The notes below the pieces were generated by a model. It was not told the DNA's origin, made no database searches, and saw only the letters and a program-made list of their open reading frames with translations. Positions 57,370 through 64,000 of a stretch of DNA of 64,000 bases are shown in pieces. Source of the stretch: Thermus altitudinis (lineage in GTDB: Bacteria > Deinococcota > Deinococci > Deinococcales > Thermaceae); the NCBI RefSeq assembly GCF_022760835.1, contig NZ_JAKTNQ010000003.1, positions 52,890 to 116,889 of the forward strand, given 5' to 3'. Position 1 is the first letter of the stretch; each line of letters starts with the position of its first letter. The position numbers and the translations under genes were made by a program.

Positions 57370-57860
57370 GGCCTGAACCTCCAGGTTTCCCCTATGGTGG
57401 CGTAGTCCCGAAACCCTAGGAAGAGGATGGGCCTCTGCTTGGCCCTGGGGCTACCCTCCACGTGGACCACGTCCCCTAGGAAGAGGGCGTGATCCCCTTC
57501 CAGGGGCCATTCCGCCACCTGCAGCTCAAAGGTGGCCAAGGCTTTTTCCGGCACCCAGGTGTGGGCCAGGTTCCTGGCCTTGCGTAAAGCTACCCCAAGC
57601 CTTTCCGCCTTCCGTACCTTGCGGCCGGAAAGGTAGCCGGATCGCACCACCCATTCCCGCTCCTCCCAAGGGAGGAAGGAAAGGGCCGCTTCCCCCAGTT
57701 CCCTCAGGAGGGTTAGGGTGTGGTTTCCCCGGTCCATGGCAAAGAGGATGCGGAAGGGTTCCTTGGAAACAGGGGTCCACCAGGCCAGGGGCATGAAGTT
57801 CTCCCCCACGCAAAGGAGGGCCAGCCGCATGGGGTAGAAGAAGGCGCGATAGGTGGCCAT
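57366..57860 (-). CDS. Flavin reductase-like FMN-binding protein
   Basis: A 164-residue split-barrel protein of the flavin reductase/HpaC-like family: MPLAWWTPVSKEPFRILFAM and TLTLLRELGEAALSFLP resemble the FMN-contact strands. ALFLGDVVHVEG is typical of the C-terminal half. It could reduce FMN or use bound flavin in a redox reaction; partner unknown. It overlaps the YceI-like gene by four bases and follows the SDR gene. Confidence 0.85.
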   Translation of the reverse strand: MATYRAFFYPMRLALLCVGENFMPLAWWTPVSKEPFRILFAMDRGNHTLTLLRELGEAALSFLPWEEREWVVRSGYLSGRKVRKAERLGVALRKARNLAHTWVPEKALATFELQVAEWPLEGDHALFLGDVVHVEGSPRAKQRPILFLGFRDYATIGETWRFRP

Positions 57861-57863
57861 GGG

Positions 57864-58487
57864 CTATACCTCCAGAACCTCGGGGGGTGGCTCCCTCAGC
57901 ACCCCTTCCACCACTTTTTGGGCGGCCTCTTCTGGGGTAAGGGCCCCTTTGGGCGGACCTCCCAGGGGAGCCCAAAGCCCTGTGGCCACCGCGGGAAGCC
58001 GGACCAAGACCAGCCGCACCCCTTCCCGTCTGAGCTCCTTTCGCGCCGCTTCCAGATACCACTCCATAGCCCCTTTGGCGGCGGCGTAGGCGGCAAAGCC
58101 AGGCACCTGGACGTAGGTGGGATAGGCGCCGAAGAACACCGCCCTCCCCCCCTGCCGAAACCGGGCGTGTTTTAGCAAGAAGGCAGCGGAGAGGAAATGG
58201 GTTTGCAGCATGCGTTCAAGGAGGTCACGCCCCGTGTCGCGTACCGGGCTCCTGGCCGCAAGGCCCACGGCATGGAGGAGCATGTCCAGCTCCCCTGCCT
58301 CCGCCAACAGGGCCTGGGCCTCGAGCTCATCGGTAAGGTCTGCGGGTAAGGCCTTTCCCCCTACCCTTTCCGCCAAGGCCTGGAGTTCCCGGGCCTTCCG
58401 GCCCGATAGGAGAAGCTCGTGGCCCTGAAGGGCCTGGGCGAGGCCTGAGCCCAGCCCGCCCGTGGCGCCCAGGATGAGGATGCGCAT
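57864..58487 (-). CDS. Short-chain dehydrogenase
   Basis: A 207-residue SDR, shorter than most. The nucleotide loop is LGATGGLGSGLAQAL and VAAYAAAKGAMEWYLEAARK-like text holds Y-x3-K (YAAAK). LHAVGLAARSPV replaces the usual NNAG. The SDR acts on an unknown alcohol or ketone. It begins the minus-strand chain SDR, flavin reductase, YceI, UvsE and lies downstream of the rhodopsin terminator. Confidence 0.87.
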   Translation of the reverse strand: MRILILGATGGLGSGLAQALQGHELLLSGRKARELQALAERVGGKALPADLTDELEAQALLAEAGELDMLLHAVGLAARSPVRDTGRDLLERMLQTHFLSAAFLLKHARFRQGGRAVFFGAYPTYVQVPGFAAYAAAKGAMEWYLEAARKELRREGVRLVLVRLPAVATGLWAPLGGPPKGALTPEEAAQKVVEGVLREPPPEVLEV

Positions 58488-58532
58488 GGCACCACCCTAC
58501 CTCCTTTCCAAGTAGGCCTCTGTGGCCCAAAG

Positions 58533-58552
58533 AAAAAAGGGCCATGGGCCCT
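58533..58552 (-). terminator. Terminator of the rhodopsin gene
   Basis: A six-bp stem (58538-58543 with 58547-58552; AGGGCC and GGCCCT, three-base loop) is followed in the minus transcript by a run of six U (58533-58538, partly in the stem). It lies 24 bases after the rhodopsin stop. Confidence 0.75.
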
Positions 58553-58575
58553 CCCAGGTGGATGGGGCCCATACC

Positions 58576-59355
58576 CTAGGCTGCCTTGGCCTCGGCTGTG
58601 AAGCCCTCCTCGAGGCTCTTGGAGCGAGCGATGGCGTAGACCAAAAGGCCGTAGATGGGCTTGGCCGTAAGGTCCGCTAGGCTGTAGCCCACCTGGATGG
58701 CCACCTCCTGGCCTGCCCCGCCCGGCAACCAGGTTCCCAGGGCATAGGCGATGGGGTAGAAGCCCCAGGACATCAGGAGGACCAAACGGGTGGCGCTGAG
58801 AAGCTCCAGTGTCCTTGGCCCATACTGCCCTTCCCTGATGGCCTGGGATAGCTCCACCCAGAGCACGTAAAGGATATAGAAGAAGGGGATGGAGGAGAGG
58901 GCTCCCCAGAGGGTCCTGGGACCGGGTTCCGTGTTGACCTCGCCCACATACCCTAGGCCCAGCATGAGCACGGAGGCCACCACCAGCTTAAGCCCCAGGT
59001 TCCAGGTGCGGGCGGCGGAAAGCCCGAGCACCAGGATTAGCTCTAGGAGGAGCAGGGGTACCGTGAGCAGCCAGTCGGCGTAGCGGTAAAAGTCGTTGAA
59101 GGGCTTTCCGCTGAACTTGTAGACGCCGTCCACCAACTGGTAAGCTCCTACCCAGCTGTCAAAGATGCGCAGGTAGTGGTAGCCGGCGATGAGGCAGATC
59201 AGGGTGGAAAGGTACAGGGCGATGTGGTACTTGGGGGCCACATAGCTTCGGGCCAGGATGAAGAACACCGCCGCTGCCCCCATCGCCGCGATGGTCAGAG
59301 AGAGGGTGTTGAAGACCAACCAGTACTGTCCGTAAGAGAGATCCGGCTGAACCAT
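58576..59355 (-). CDS. Proton-pumping rhodopsin, xanthorhodopsin/thermophilic rhodopsin type
   Basis: A 259-residue seven-helix light-driven pump very like thermophilic rhodopsin of T. thermophilus JL-18. Asp94-Thr98-Glu105 (RYADWLLTVPLLLLE) is the DTE motif of outward H+ pumps: Asp94 acceptor, Glu105 donor. His60 (GYHYL) pairs with Asp94. Lys232 (LADLTAKPIYG) binds retinal. Gly151 (RTLWGALSS) takes the place of bacteriorhodopsin Trp138, giving the opening for an antenna carotenoid. ATG 59355 has GGAGG six bases away; the upstream extension has no site. It diverges from a Blh-type gene. Confidence 0.97.
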   Translation of the reverse strand: MVQPDLSYGQYWLVFNTLSLTIAAMGAAAVFFILARSYVAPKYHIALYLSTLICLIAGYHYLRIFDSWVGAYQLVDGVYKFSGKPFNDFYRYADWLLTVPLLLLELILVLGLSAARTWNLGLKLVVASVLMLGLGYVGEVNTEPGPRTLWGALSSIPFFYILYVLWVELSQAIREGQYGPRTLELLSATRLVLLMSWGFYPIAYALGTWLPGGAGQEVAIQVGYSLADLTAKPIYGLLVYAIARSKSLEEGFTAEAKAA

Positions 59356-59396
59356 CTTTTTCCTCCTTTCTGGGCCCACCCACCCGGGAGGTCTCA

Positions 59397-59402
59397 CTTA
59401 TA
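59397..59402 (-). promoter_or_regulatory. Rhodopsin -10 element
   Basis: TATAAG on the minus strand, about 42 bases before the rhodopsin ATG. The -35 position (CATTAG region) is poor, suggesting control by an activator or a light-dependent factor. Confidence 0.45.
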
Positions 59403-59435
59403 GGAGAGCACCCTGCCCCTAATGCGACCTTTCCC

Positions 59436-59466
59436 TAGACAACACTTGTACAAGAACTGTTTGGCT
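59436..59466. promoter_or_regulatory. CarH-like element between rhodopsin and blh
   Basis: CTTGTACAAG (59445-59454) is a perfect palindrome containing the TTGTACA found at the carH operator. On the plus strand ACA recurs at 59439 and 59450, on the minus strand at 59447 and 59458; both steps are 11 bases, the spacing seen at carH. CarH may thus bind here in either direction. Confidence 0.5.
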
Positions 59467-59516
59467 GCCCACACCCTGTCTCCTGGGAAGAGGTGCAATG
59501 GGAGAGGAGGTGAAAA

Positions 59517-60284
59517 ATGCGCACAGGGTTGCTCCTCCCCCTGGTCTTTCTGCCCGAAGAATGGGCCCTTGGCCTACTCCTTGCCTCCGCCTTGGTGCTT
59601 GGCCTTCCCCATGGGGGGGCGGACATTCTAGTGGCCCTTAGGCTGGGCTGGCCCCTCGGTGGTTTTTTGGTCCTTTATCTCTCCCTTGCCGGGCTAGCCC
59701 TTGGGTCCCTCCTCCTCTTTCCCCCCCTGGGCTTGGTGGCCTTTTTGGTCCTGGCTCTCCTCCACTGGGGGCGGGTGGAGGGAAAGGGGCCCCTGGGCTA
59801 CTGGCGTGCGGGCACGGTGCTCCTTTTCCCCTTTGCCTTTCACCGCGAGGATATCCTTCCCTTCCTTCACGCCTTTGCGGGAGGTTTCCTCCTTCCCCCG
59901 GCTTTGGCCGTGGTCCTTTGGGTCCTCCTGGCCCTATGGTCCTTTAGGGAGAGACCCCCTTGGCCCCAGGTGGCCGATACCTTGCTCCTTGCGGCACTGG
60001 CCTTTTTTGCCCATCCCTACGCCCTTCTCGCGGGATACTTCCTCCTCCAGCATAGCTGGGATAGCCTCCGTCTGGTGGGCGTACGGGGTTGGGAGTGGCT
60101 TGGGGTCTATGGGGCCACCTTTGGGGGACTTCTCCTGGCCTGGGCCCTATATCCCCGTTTCCAGGATCCTCTGGCCGCCTATATGGCGGCGGTCTACGCC
60201 CTTACCCTGCCCCATACCCTCACCATGGAGGCTTGGCTGAGACGGTTTCCGCCTCGTGCACAATCGCCCGTGCCAGATCGCTGA
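59517..60284 (+). CDS. blh: Brp/Blh-type beta-carotene 15,15'-dioxygenase (retinal synthase), divergent
   Basis: A 255-residue membrane protein of about seven helices. PHGGAD (31-36, His32), LLHWG (His83), FAHPYALLAGYFLLQHS (His166, His179) and LPHT (His233) follow the Brp/Blh order. It should cleave beta-carotene to retinal for the divergent rhodopsin. One oddity: the usual H-x3-H near the fifth helix reads His179-x3-Ser183, so one expected iron ligand may be missing or shifted. The start ATG has AGAGGAGGTGAAAA before it. The end overlaps the next gene by 65 bases. Confidence 0.87.
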   Translation: MRTGLLLPLVFLPEEWALGLLLASALVLGLPHGGADILVALRLGWPLGGFLVLYLSLAGLALGSLLLFPPLGLVAFLVLALLHWGRVEGKGPLGYWRAGTVLLFPFAFHREDILPFLHAFAGGFLLPPALAVVLWVLLALWSFRERPPWPQVADTLLLAALAFFAHPYALLAGYFLLQHSWDSLRLVGVRGWEWLGVYGATFGGLLLAWALYPRFQDPLAAYMAAVYALTLPHTLTMEAWLRRFPPRAQSPVPDR

Positions 60285-61650
60285 AGATGCGGGCGTGGAT
60301 AGGGTAAAGAGCCCACCAGTATAGGAAGCCGGTAAGGCCATGGGGCTCAAAGTAGGCGGTTTGGACCAAGCGGCCTCCATTCCTCTCCCCCAGGGCTTGC
60401 CACTCCAGCCAAGCCCTTCCGGGAAGGCGCATCTCGGCTCTTAGACGGAGGAGCCGCGGGGGCTCCACGGCCTCTACCCTCCAGAAATCCACCGCATCTC
60501 CGGGTAAAAGAACCTGGGGATGGCGGCGTCCTCGGCGTAAGCCAGGTCCTCCGAGGAGCCGGTCCACTGCTCCCCTCAGGTGCCAAGCCCAGTTCCAGAC
60601 CAGCCAGCCCCTTTCTCCGCCAAGTCCTGTAAATACCCGGAAAAGGAGCTCTGGACTGGCTTTCGTGGTAAGGACGCGAACTTCCCGGATGAGGCCTTCC
60701 CGGTCTTCCAAAAGGTGTTCCTTTCCGTGCAGAGCGCCGGACCAGCGGGTTTCTACCTCCCCCAACGCCGTGCGGCGCAGGGCCAGCTGCACTGCTTCGC
60801 GGTAAGAAAGGGGCTTAACCTCGGGAAAGATTTCTTGGGCCTTGCGGGTATCGGCCACCAAGGGATGCAGAATCCCCTCCACCAAGGGTAGGGCTAGGCG
60901 GTTGGGGATCGGGGTGACCAAACCCACCCAAAGGGCCGCTAGTTTTGGGGCCAGTACGGGCACGGGTAGGATAAGGCGTTTAAGGCCCCGTACCTCGGCG
61001 TAGGTTTCCATCATGCCTTTAAAACTAAGGGCTGGGGCCCCGACTTCCACCACTCCCTGGGGTCCCCGCTCTAAGGCCAAGAGCAAATAAGAAAGGACGT
61101 CCCGTATGGCGATGGGGGACACGGGGTTCAGAATCCAGCGAGGTGCCACCATCACCGGGAGGCGCTCCGTGAGGTAACGGACCATCTCAAAGCTGGCAGA
61201 ACCCGAACCCACGATGGGGCCAGCGCGGAACTCGGTGGTGGGGAGGTGGGCTCGTAGGATCTCCCCCACCCTGGCCCGGCTTTGCAAGTGGTGGGAAGGT
61301 GTGCCAGTGGGCGGCAGGAGGCCACCTAGGTAGACCACGTGGCCCACGCCGAGCTCTTTGGCCAGGCGCGCAAAGGTCAGCGCCTGTGTTTCTTCGGCTT
61401 GGGCAAAGTCCGTTTCCGAAAGCATGGCGTGCACCAAGTAGTAGCCTGCATCCACCCCTAAAAGGGCCCGGCGTACGTCCTCGGGGTTGGCCAGATCGCC
61501 TTGGACCACCTCTACCTGTTCTGCCCAGGGCCGGCCCTGGAGGCGAAGGGGATTGCGCACCAGTACCCGAACTCTGTGCCCTCTTTCCAGTAGACGGGGG
61601 ACTAACCGGCCCCCCACGTATCCGGTGGCTCCTGTCACCAGAAGGGTCAT
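60220..61650 (-). CDS. NAD(P)-binding protein with DUF2867 domain
   Basis: A 476-residue two-domain protein. The N-terminal NmrA/SDR-like part has VTGATGYVGGRLVPRLLERG and FRAGPIVGSGSASFEMVRYL. The C-terminal DUF2867 domain (about 320-470) has VRVLTTKASPELLFRVFTGLGGERG, LLPGDAVDFWRVEAVEPP and YWWALYPIHARIF. Such proteins are widespread and of unknown role. Its location beside the rhodopsin/blh pair, facing blh, hints at a light-related function but nothing more can be said. Confidence 0.88.
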   Translation of the reverse strand: MTLLVTGATGYVGGRLVPRLLERGHRVRVLVRNPLRLQGRPWAEQVEVVQGDLANPEDVRRALLGVDAGYYLVHAMLSETDFAQAEETQALTFARLAKELGVGHVVYLGGLLPPTGTPSHHLQSRARVGEILRAHLPTTEFRAGPIVGSGSASFEMVRYLTERLPVMVAPRWILNPVSPIAIRDVLSYLLLALERGPQGVVEVGAPALSFKGMMETYAEVRGLKRLILPVPVLAPKLAALWVGLVTPIPNRLALPLVEGILHPLVADTRKAQEIFPEVKPLSYREAVQLALRRTALGEVETRWSGALHGKEHLLEDREGLIREVRVLTTKASPELLFRVFTGLGGERGWLVWNWAWHLRGAVDRLLGGPGLRRGRRHPQVLLPGDAVDFWRVEAVEPPRLLRLRAEMRLPGRAWLEWQALGERNGGRLVQTAYFEPHGLTGFLYWWALYPIHARIFSDLARAIVHEAETVSAKPPW

Positions 61651-61747
61651 GGGCTCAGTTTAGGGGGTAGCCATAGGGACTGGGTGGCGGCTACCTCTAT
61701 AGCTTGCGCCAAGGTCTCCTGGGGGAAAGCCCCATAGCCTAGGGGGC

Positions 61748-63163
61748 GTGCGGGCGGTGGTGGTGGGGGCAGGGATCGGGGGACTGGTGGCGGCGCGGCT
61801 CTTGAGGAAGGCGGGCCTCGAGGTGGTGGTCCTGGAGGCCCACACCTACCCAGGTGGCCTGGCGGGAAGCTTTTACCACAAGGGCTACCGCTTTGATGCG
61901 GGGGCCACCTTGCTCTCCGGCCTGGCCCCCGGCGCCCCCCTAGAGGTGGTGGGCCGCCTCGTGGGGCTCAGCTGGCCGGTGAAGCCCTTGCCCCAAGGCT
62001 TCCCCCTCATGGAGGTGCACCTGCCTCAGGGCAGGGTGGTGCGCCCCGTGGGCCGTGAGGAGGAAAAGCGTGCCCAGAAGGAGGCGTTTGGCCCCAGGGT
62101 CCTGCCCTTTTGGGATTGGCAGGAGGACAGGGCGAGGAGGCTTTTGGCCCTGTCCCCGTGGCTGGCCTGGCCTCCAGAGAGGGAGGAGGTTCTCCCCTTG
62201 GCCCGCCGCCTCCCGGGTCTTGCCCCCCTTCTTCCTGACCTGTGGCGGCGGGCTTCCGCCCGGGCCCCCGGCATCCCTGGTTTTCGGCGTTTCCTCGAGG
62301 CCCAACTTCTCATCAGCGCCCAATCCCAAGACGCCTATGCCCTGTACGCGGCCCTGGCCCTGGATCTTCCCCACCTAGGCCCCGCCCTGGTGCCAGGGGG
62401 CGTGGGCCAGGTGGCGGAGGCCTTGGCGGAGGGTTTAGAGGTGCGCTACCGGGCCCGGGTCCTCCGTCTCCTGCGGGAAGGGAGGAAGGTGGTGGGTGCG
62501 GAGGTGGCCTATGGAGGCCGGCGGCGAGGGGAAAGGGAGGTGTTGAAAGGGGAGGTCTTCCTCCTGAACGTGCCCCCCAGGCCCCTTCTGGGTCTACCTG
62601 AGGCGGTACCCCGGGACGCCTGGGGGGCTTTTGTGGTCTATGGGGTCTTGCCCTTCGCGGTCAACCCGCCCTTCTACCGGCAGAACGCCAAGGAGAGGCC
62701 GTTTGCTTTCCTGTCCCTGCGCCCAGAGGGGAAGAAGACGGTCTTCTCCCTCTCCCTCCACACCCCCTTGGACCCCTGGCTGGGTGTTTCCGCCCCGGAG
62801 TACGCACGCCTGAAGGCCCTCTGGCAGGAGAGGGCCCTTTCCTTGGGGGAAGGCCTTTTGCCGGGGTTGAGGGAGGCGGAGCTCCTCTTTGCCGCCACTC
62901 CCCTTACCTACCGCCGCTTTGTGGGCCGGGCCTGGGTGGGCGGGTATCCCCAAACCCATCCCTGGCGGTTCCCTCGGGTGCGGGTTTTGGAAAACGCCTT
63001 CCGGGTGGGGGAAGGGGTGTTTCCCGGGCAAGGGATCCCCGCCGCAGCCCTCTCCGGCCTGCGCGCCGCCCGGCTGGCCCTAGCCTATTTGGGCTTCAGA
63101 GAAGCCCTAGCCTGCTTAGATATGCCAGGATGGCCTGTGCCGTCCGGCCTTCCCGCTCCGTAA
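61748..63163 (+). CDS. CrtI/CrtO-like FAD-dependent oxidoreductase
   Basis: A 471-residue flavoprotein of the phytoene-desaturase superfamily, read from GTG 61748. VVGAGIGGLVAARLL and VLEAHTYPGGLAGSF with YRFDAGATLLSGL form the FAD region; GEGVFPGQGIPAAALSGLRAA is the C-terminal flavin motif. It lacks the full CrtI C-terminal signature, so a carotenoid isomerase, ketolase or a different desaturase is possible. It lies 1.4 kb from blh and could modify the carotenoid that serves as antenna. The end overlaps the next gene by 68 bases. Confidence 0.85.
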   Translation: MRAVVVGAGIGGLVAARLLRKAGLEVVVLEAHTYPGGLAGSFYHKGYRFDAGATLLSGLAPGAPLEVVGRLVGLSWPVKPLPQGFPLMEVHLPQGRVVRPVGREEEKRAQKEAFGPRVLPFWDWQEDRARRLLALSPWLAWPPEREEVLPLARRLPGLAPLLPDLWRRASARAPGIPGFRRFLEAQLLISAQSQDAYALYAALALDLPHLGPALVPGGVGQVAEALAEGLEVRYRARVLRLLREGRKVVGAEVAYGGRRRGEREVLKGEVFLLNVPPRPLLGLPEAVPRDAWGAFVVYGVLPFAVNPPFYRQNAKERPFAFLSLRPEGKKTVFSLSLHTPLDPWLGVSAPEYARLKALWQERALSLGEGLLPGLREAELLFAATPLTYRRFVGRAWVGGYPQTHPWRFPRVRVLENAFRVGEGVFPGQGIPAAALSGLRAARLALAYLGFREALACLDMPGWPVPSGLPAP

Positions 63164-64000
63164 GGATGTCCAGGTGGGTCAGGCCCTCCAGCACCCGCAC
63201 CTGGGCTTGGGTGCCAGGGAGCACCTTTTCCAGACGAAAACCCTGGGGGTCAGGGACCAGGCCCCTTCCCGCCCCTAGGGCCAGGATGGGGTAGGGGAGG
63301 GCCTTGGGGACAAGCCCTAGCCCCGTGTGGGGATACCCCGCCGTTTCCAAGAGGAGGCGGAAGGGGAAGTACCACTCGGAAAAGCCTGTCTGAGGGCGGG
63401 CATAGGACCGCAAGAAGGCCCGGGGGTCCGTGGCCTCGCCGGTGTCCCGCCACTCCACCACCCTTCCCCTGGGACCCCGCACCGTCTGCACCAACCTCCC
63501 CTGGAGAAGGCCAAGGAGGCTCAGGCCCTCCCGGGCCCAGGCCCGGCCTACGCTCACGCTGAAGATGGGGAAGAGGCTATAGTGGTCGTCCACCTTGATG
63601 AGGGCCTGCGCCTCCCGGGTGGCCCGGTAAGGGCCCCAAGGTACCACCTCCAAGGGTCGTTGGGCCGCCACAAAGGCCTCGGCCTCCGCCAGGGCCAGGT
63701 CCTTGGGGGAGAGAAAGGGGAGTCTAAAGACGGGGTCCGCTTGGCCCGAAAGCAGGGCCCTAAGGCCCGGGAAGGGGCCGAAGGGGGTAGAGGTTCCCTC
63801 CCAGAAGGCTTCCGGGGAAAGAGGGGTATCGGGTAGGCCGCCATCCAGGAGCACCAGGCCCGAGAGCCTTTCCCCATGGGCCCAGGCATAAAGGGTAGCC
63901 AGGCTGGCCCCCAGGGAGTGGCCGGCCAGGACCACCGGGGCCCTCTGATACCCTTTCTTGTTGTATTCTTCGTCCATGACCGTGGCCGACCACCTGACCC
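63096..64000 (-). CDS. Alpha/beta hydrolase, 5' end outside the window
   Basis: At least 300 residues, with the frame still open at the window edge. VVLAGHSLGASLATLYAWAHG holds the nucleophile Ser in GHSLG, and LVLLDGG follows; HLDI near the end could carry the catalytic His. The ATG at 63977 falls too close to the nucleophile, without the usual first strands and oxyanion loop, so the true start should be upstream of 64000. It is a lipase or esterase of unknown substrate. Confidence 0.8.
   Translation of the reverse strand, partial: VRWSATVMDEEYNKKGYQRAPVVLAGHSLGASLATLYAWAHGERLSGLVLLDGGLPDTPLSPEAFWEGTSTPFGPFPGLRALLSGQADPVFRLPFLSPKDLALAEAEAFVAAQRPLEVVPWGPYRATREAQALIKVDDHYSLFPIFSVSVGRAWAREGLSLLGLLQGRLVQTVRGPRGRVVEWRDTGEATDPRAFLRSYARPQTGFSEWYFPFRLLLETAGYPHTGLGLVPKALPYPILALGAGRGLVPDPQGFRLEKVLPGTQAQVRVLEGLTHLDILTEREGRTAQAILAYLSRLGLL

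Overview
The window is about 68% GC, uses Thermus-type codons and has almost no free space between genes. Many proteins match Thermus thermophilus proteins that I know by sequence: ValS (862 aa), PrmA (254 aa), TrpC, Idi-2, PhrB, CYP175A1, CarH/LitR, LdrP, the glucose-binding protein and a quinone oxidoreductase. The organism is therefore a Thermus. In T. thermophilus HB8/HB27, as I recall, the housekeeping genes of the first 22 kb are chromosomal and the carotenoid/CarH cluster is on the megaplasmid. Here both lie on one molecule, so this is probably another species or strain. I see no rRNA, tRNA, CRISPR array, transposase or phage gene.

Region 1 (1-23.6 kb) is mostly core. It holds a TAXI-type TRAP transporter set between the permease and ATPase genes of an amino-acid ABC transporter, then a patatin-like lipase, trpC-hisA, recJ, valS, an Mrp Fe-S carrier with a SufR-like regulator, and prmA-rsmE. 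A glucose/galactose ABC transporter with a ROK repressor follows. It carries a promoter with an overlapping XylR/NagC-like operator and an attenuator hairpin after the binding-protein gene.

Region 2 (23.6-31 kb) opens with a cobalamin riboswitch controlling a B12 uptake operon (btuF-btuC-btuD plus a small unknown gene). Then come an SDR gene behind a TetR-type operator, a beta-lactamase-fold hydrolase, a DtxR-type regulator and a DUF72 protein.

Region 3 (30.7-35.5 kb) is an arsenic module: an ArsR regulator divergent from the arsenite oxidase genes aioB-aioA, closed by a strong terminator, followed by a DUF523-DUF1722 protein.

Region 4 (35.5-46.4 kb) is the light-inducible carotenoid block. 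A nine-gene minus-strand operon (crtB, phrB, a small membrane protein, CYP175A1, lycopene cyclase, acyltransferase, glycosyltransferase, crtI, idi) diverges from carH-ldrP and an epimerase-like gene. It should make zeaxanthin and its glucoside esters (thermozeaxanthins).

Region 5 (46.4-56 kb) is a sulfur-type respiratory module: a TtrB-like ferredoxin and a TtrA-like molybdoenzyme, followed by two tandem tri-histidine membrane paralogues, a DOMON protein and a YeeE/TsuA transporter. No NrfD-type anchor is present. A NarX/NarL-type two-component system, preceded by a coupled 53-codon ORF, diverges from it.

Region 6 (56-64 kb) holds UV endonuclease, YceI, flavin reductase and SDR genes. It also holds a proton-pumping rhodopsin of the xanthorhodopsin/thermophilic rhodopsin type, divergent from a Brp/Blh retinal synthase, then two oxidoreductases and a hydrolase cut by the window edge.

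The pieces fit together as follows. B12 uptake supplies the chromophore of CarH. CarH and LdrP control carotenoid synthesis. Beta-carotene feeds both Blh (retinal) and CYP175A1 (zeaxanthin). The rhodopsin keeps the glycine fenestration used for a carotenoid antenna, and the rhodopsin/blh intergenic region carries a TTGTACA element like that of the carH/crtB region.
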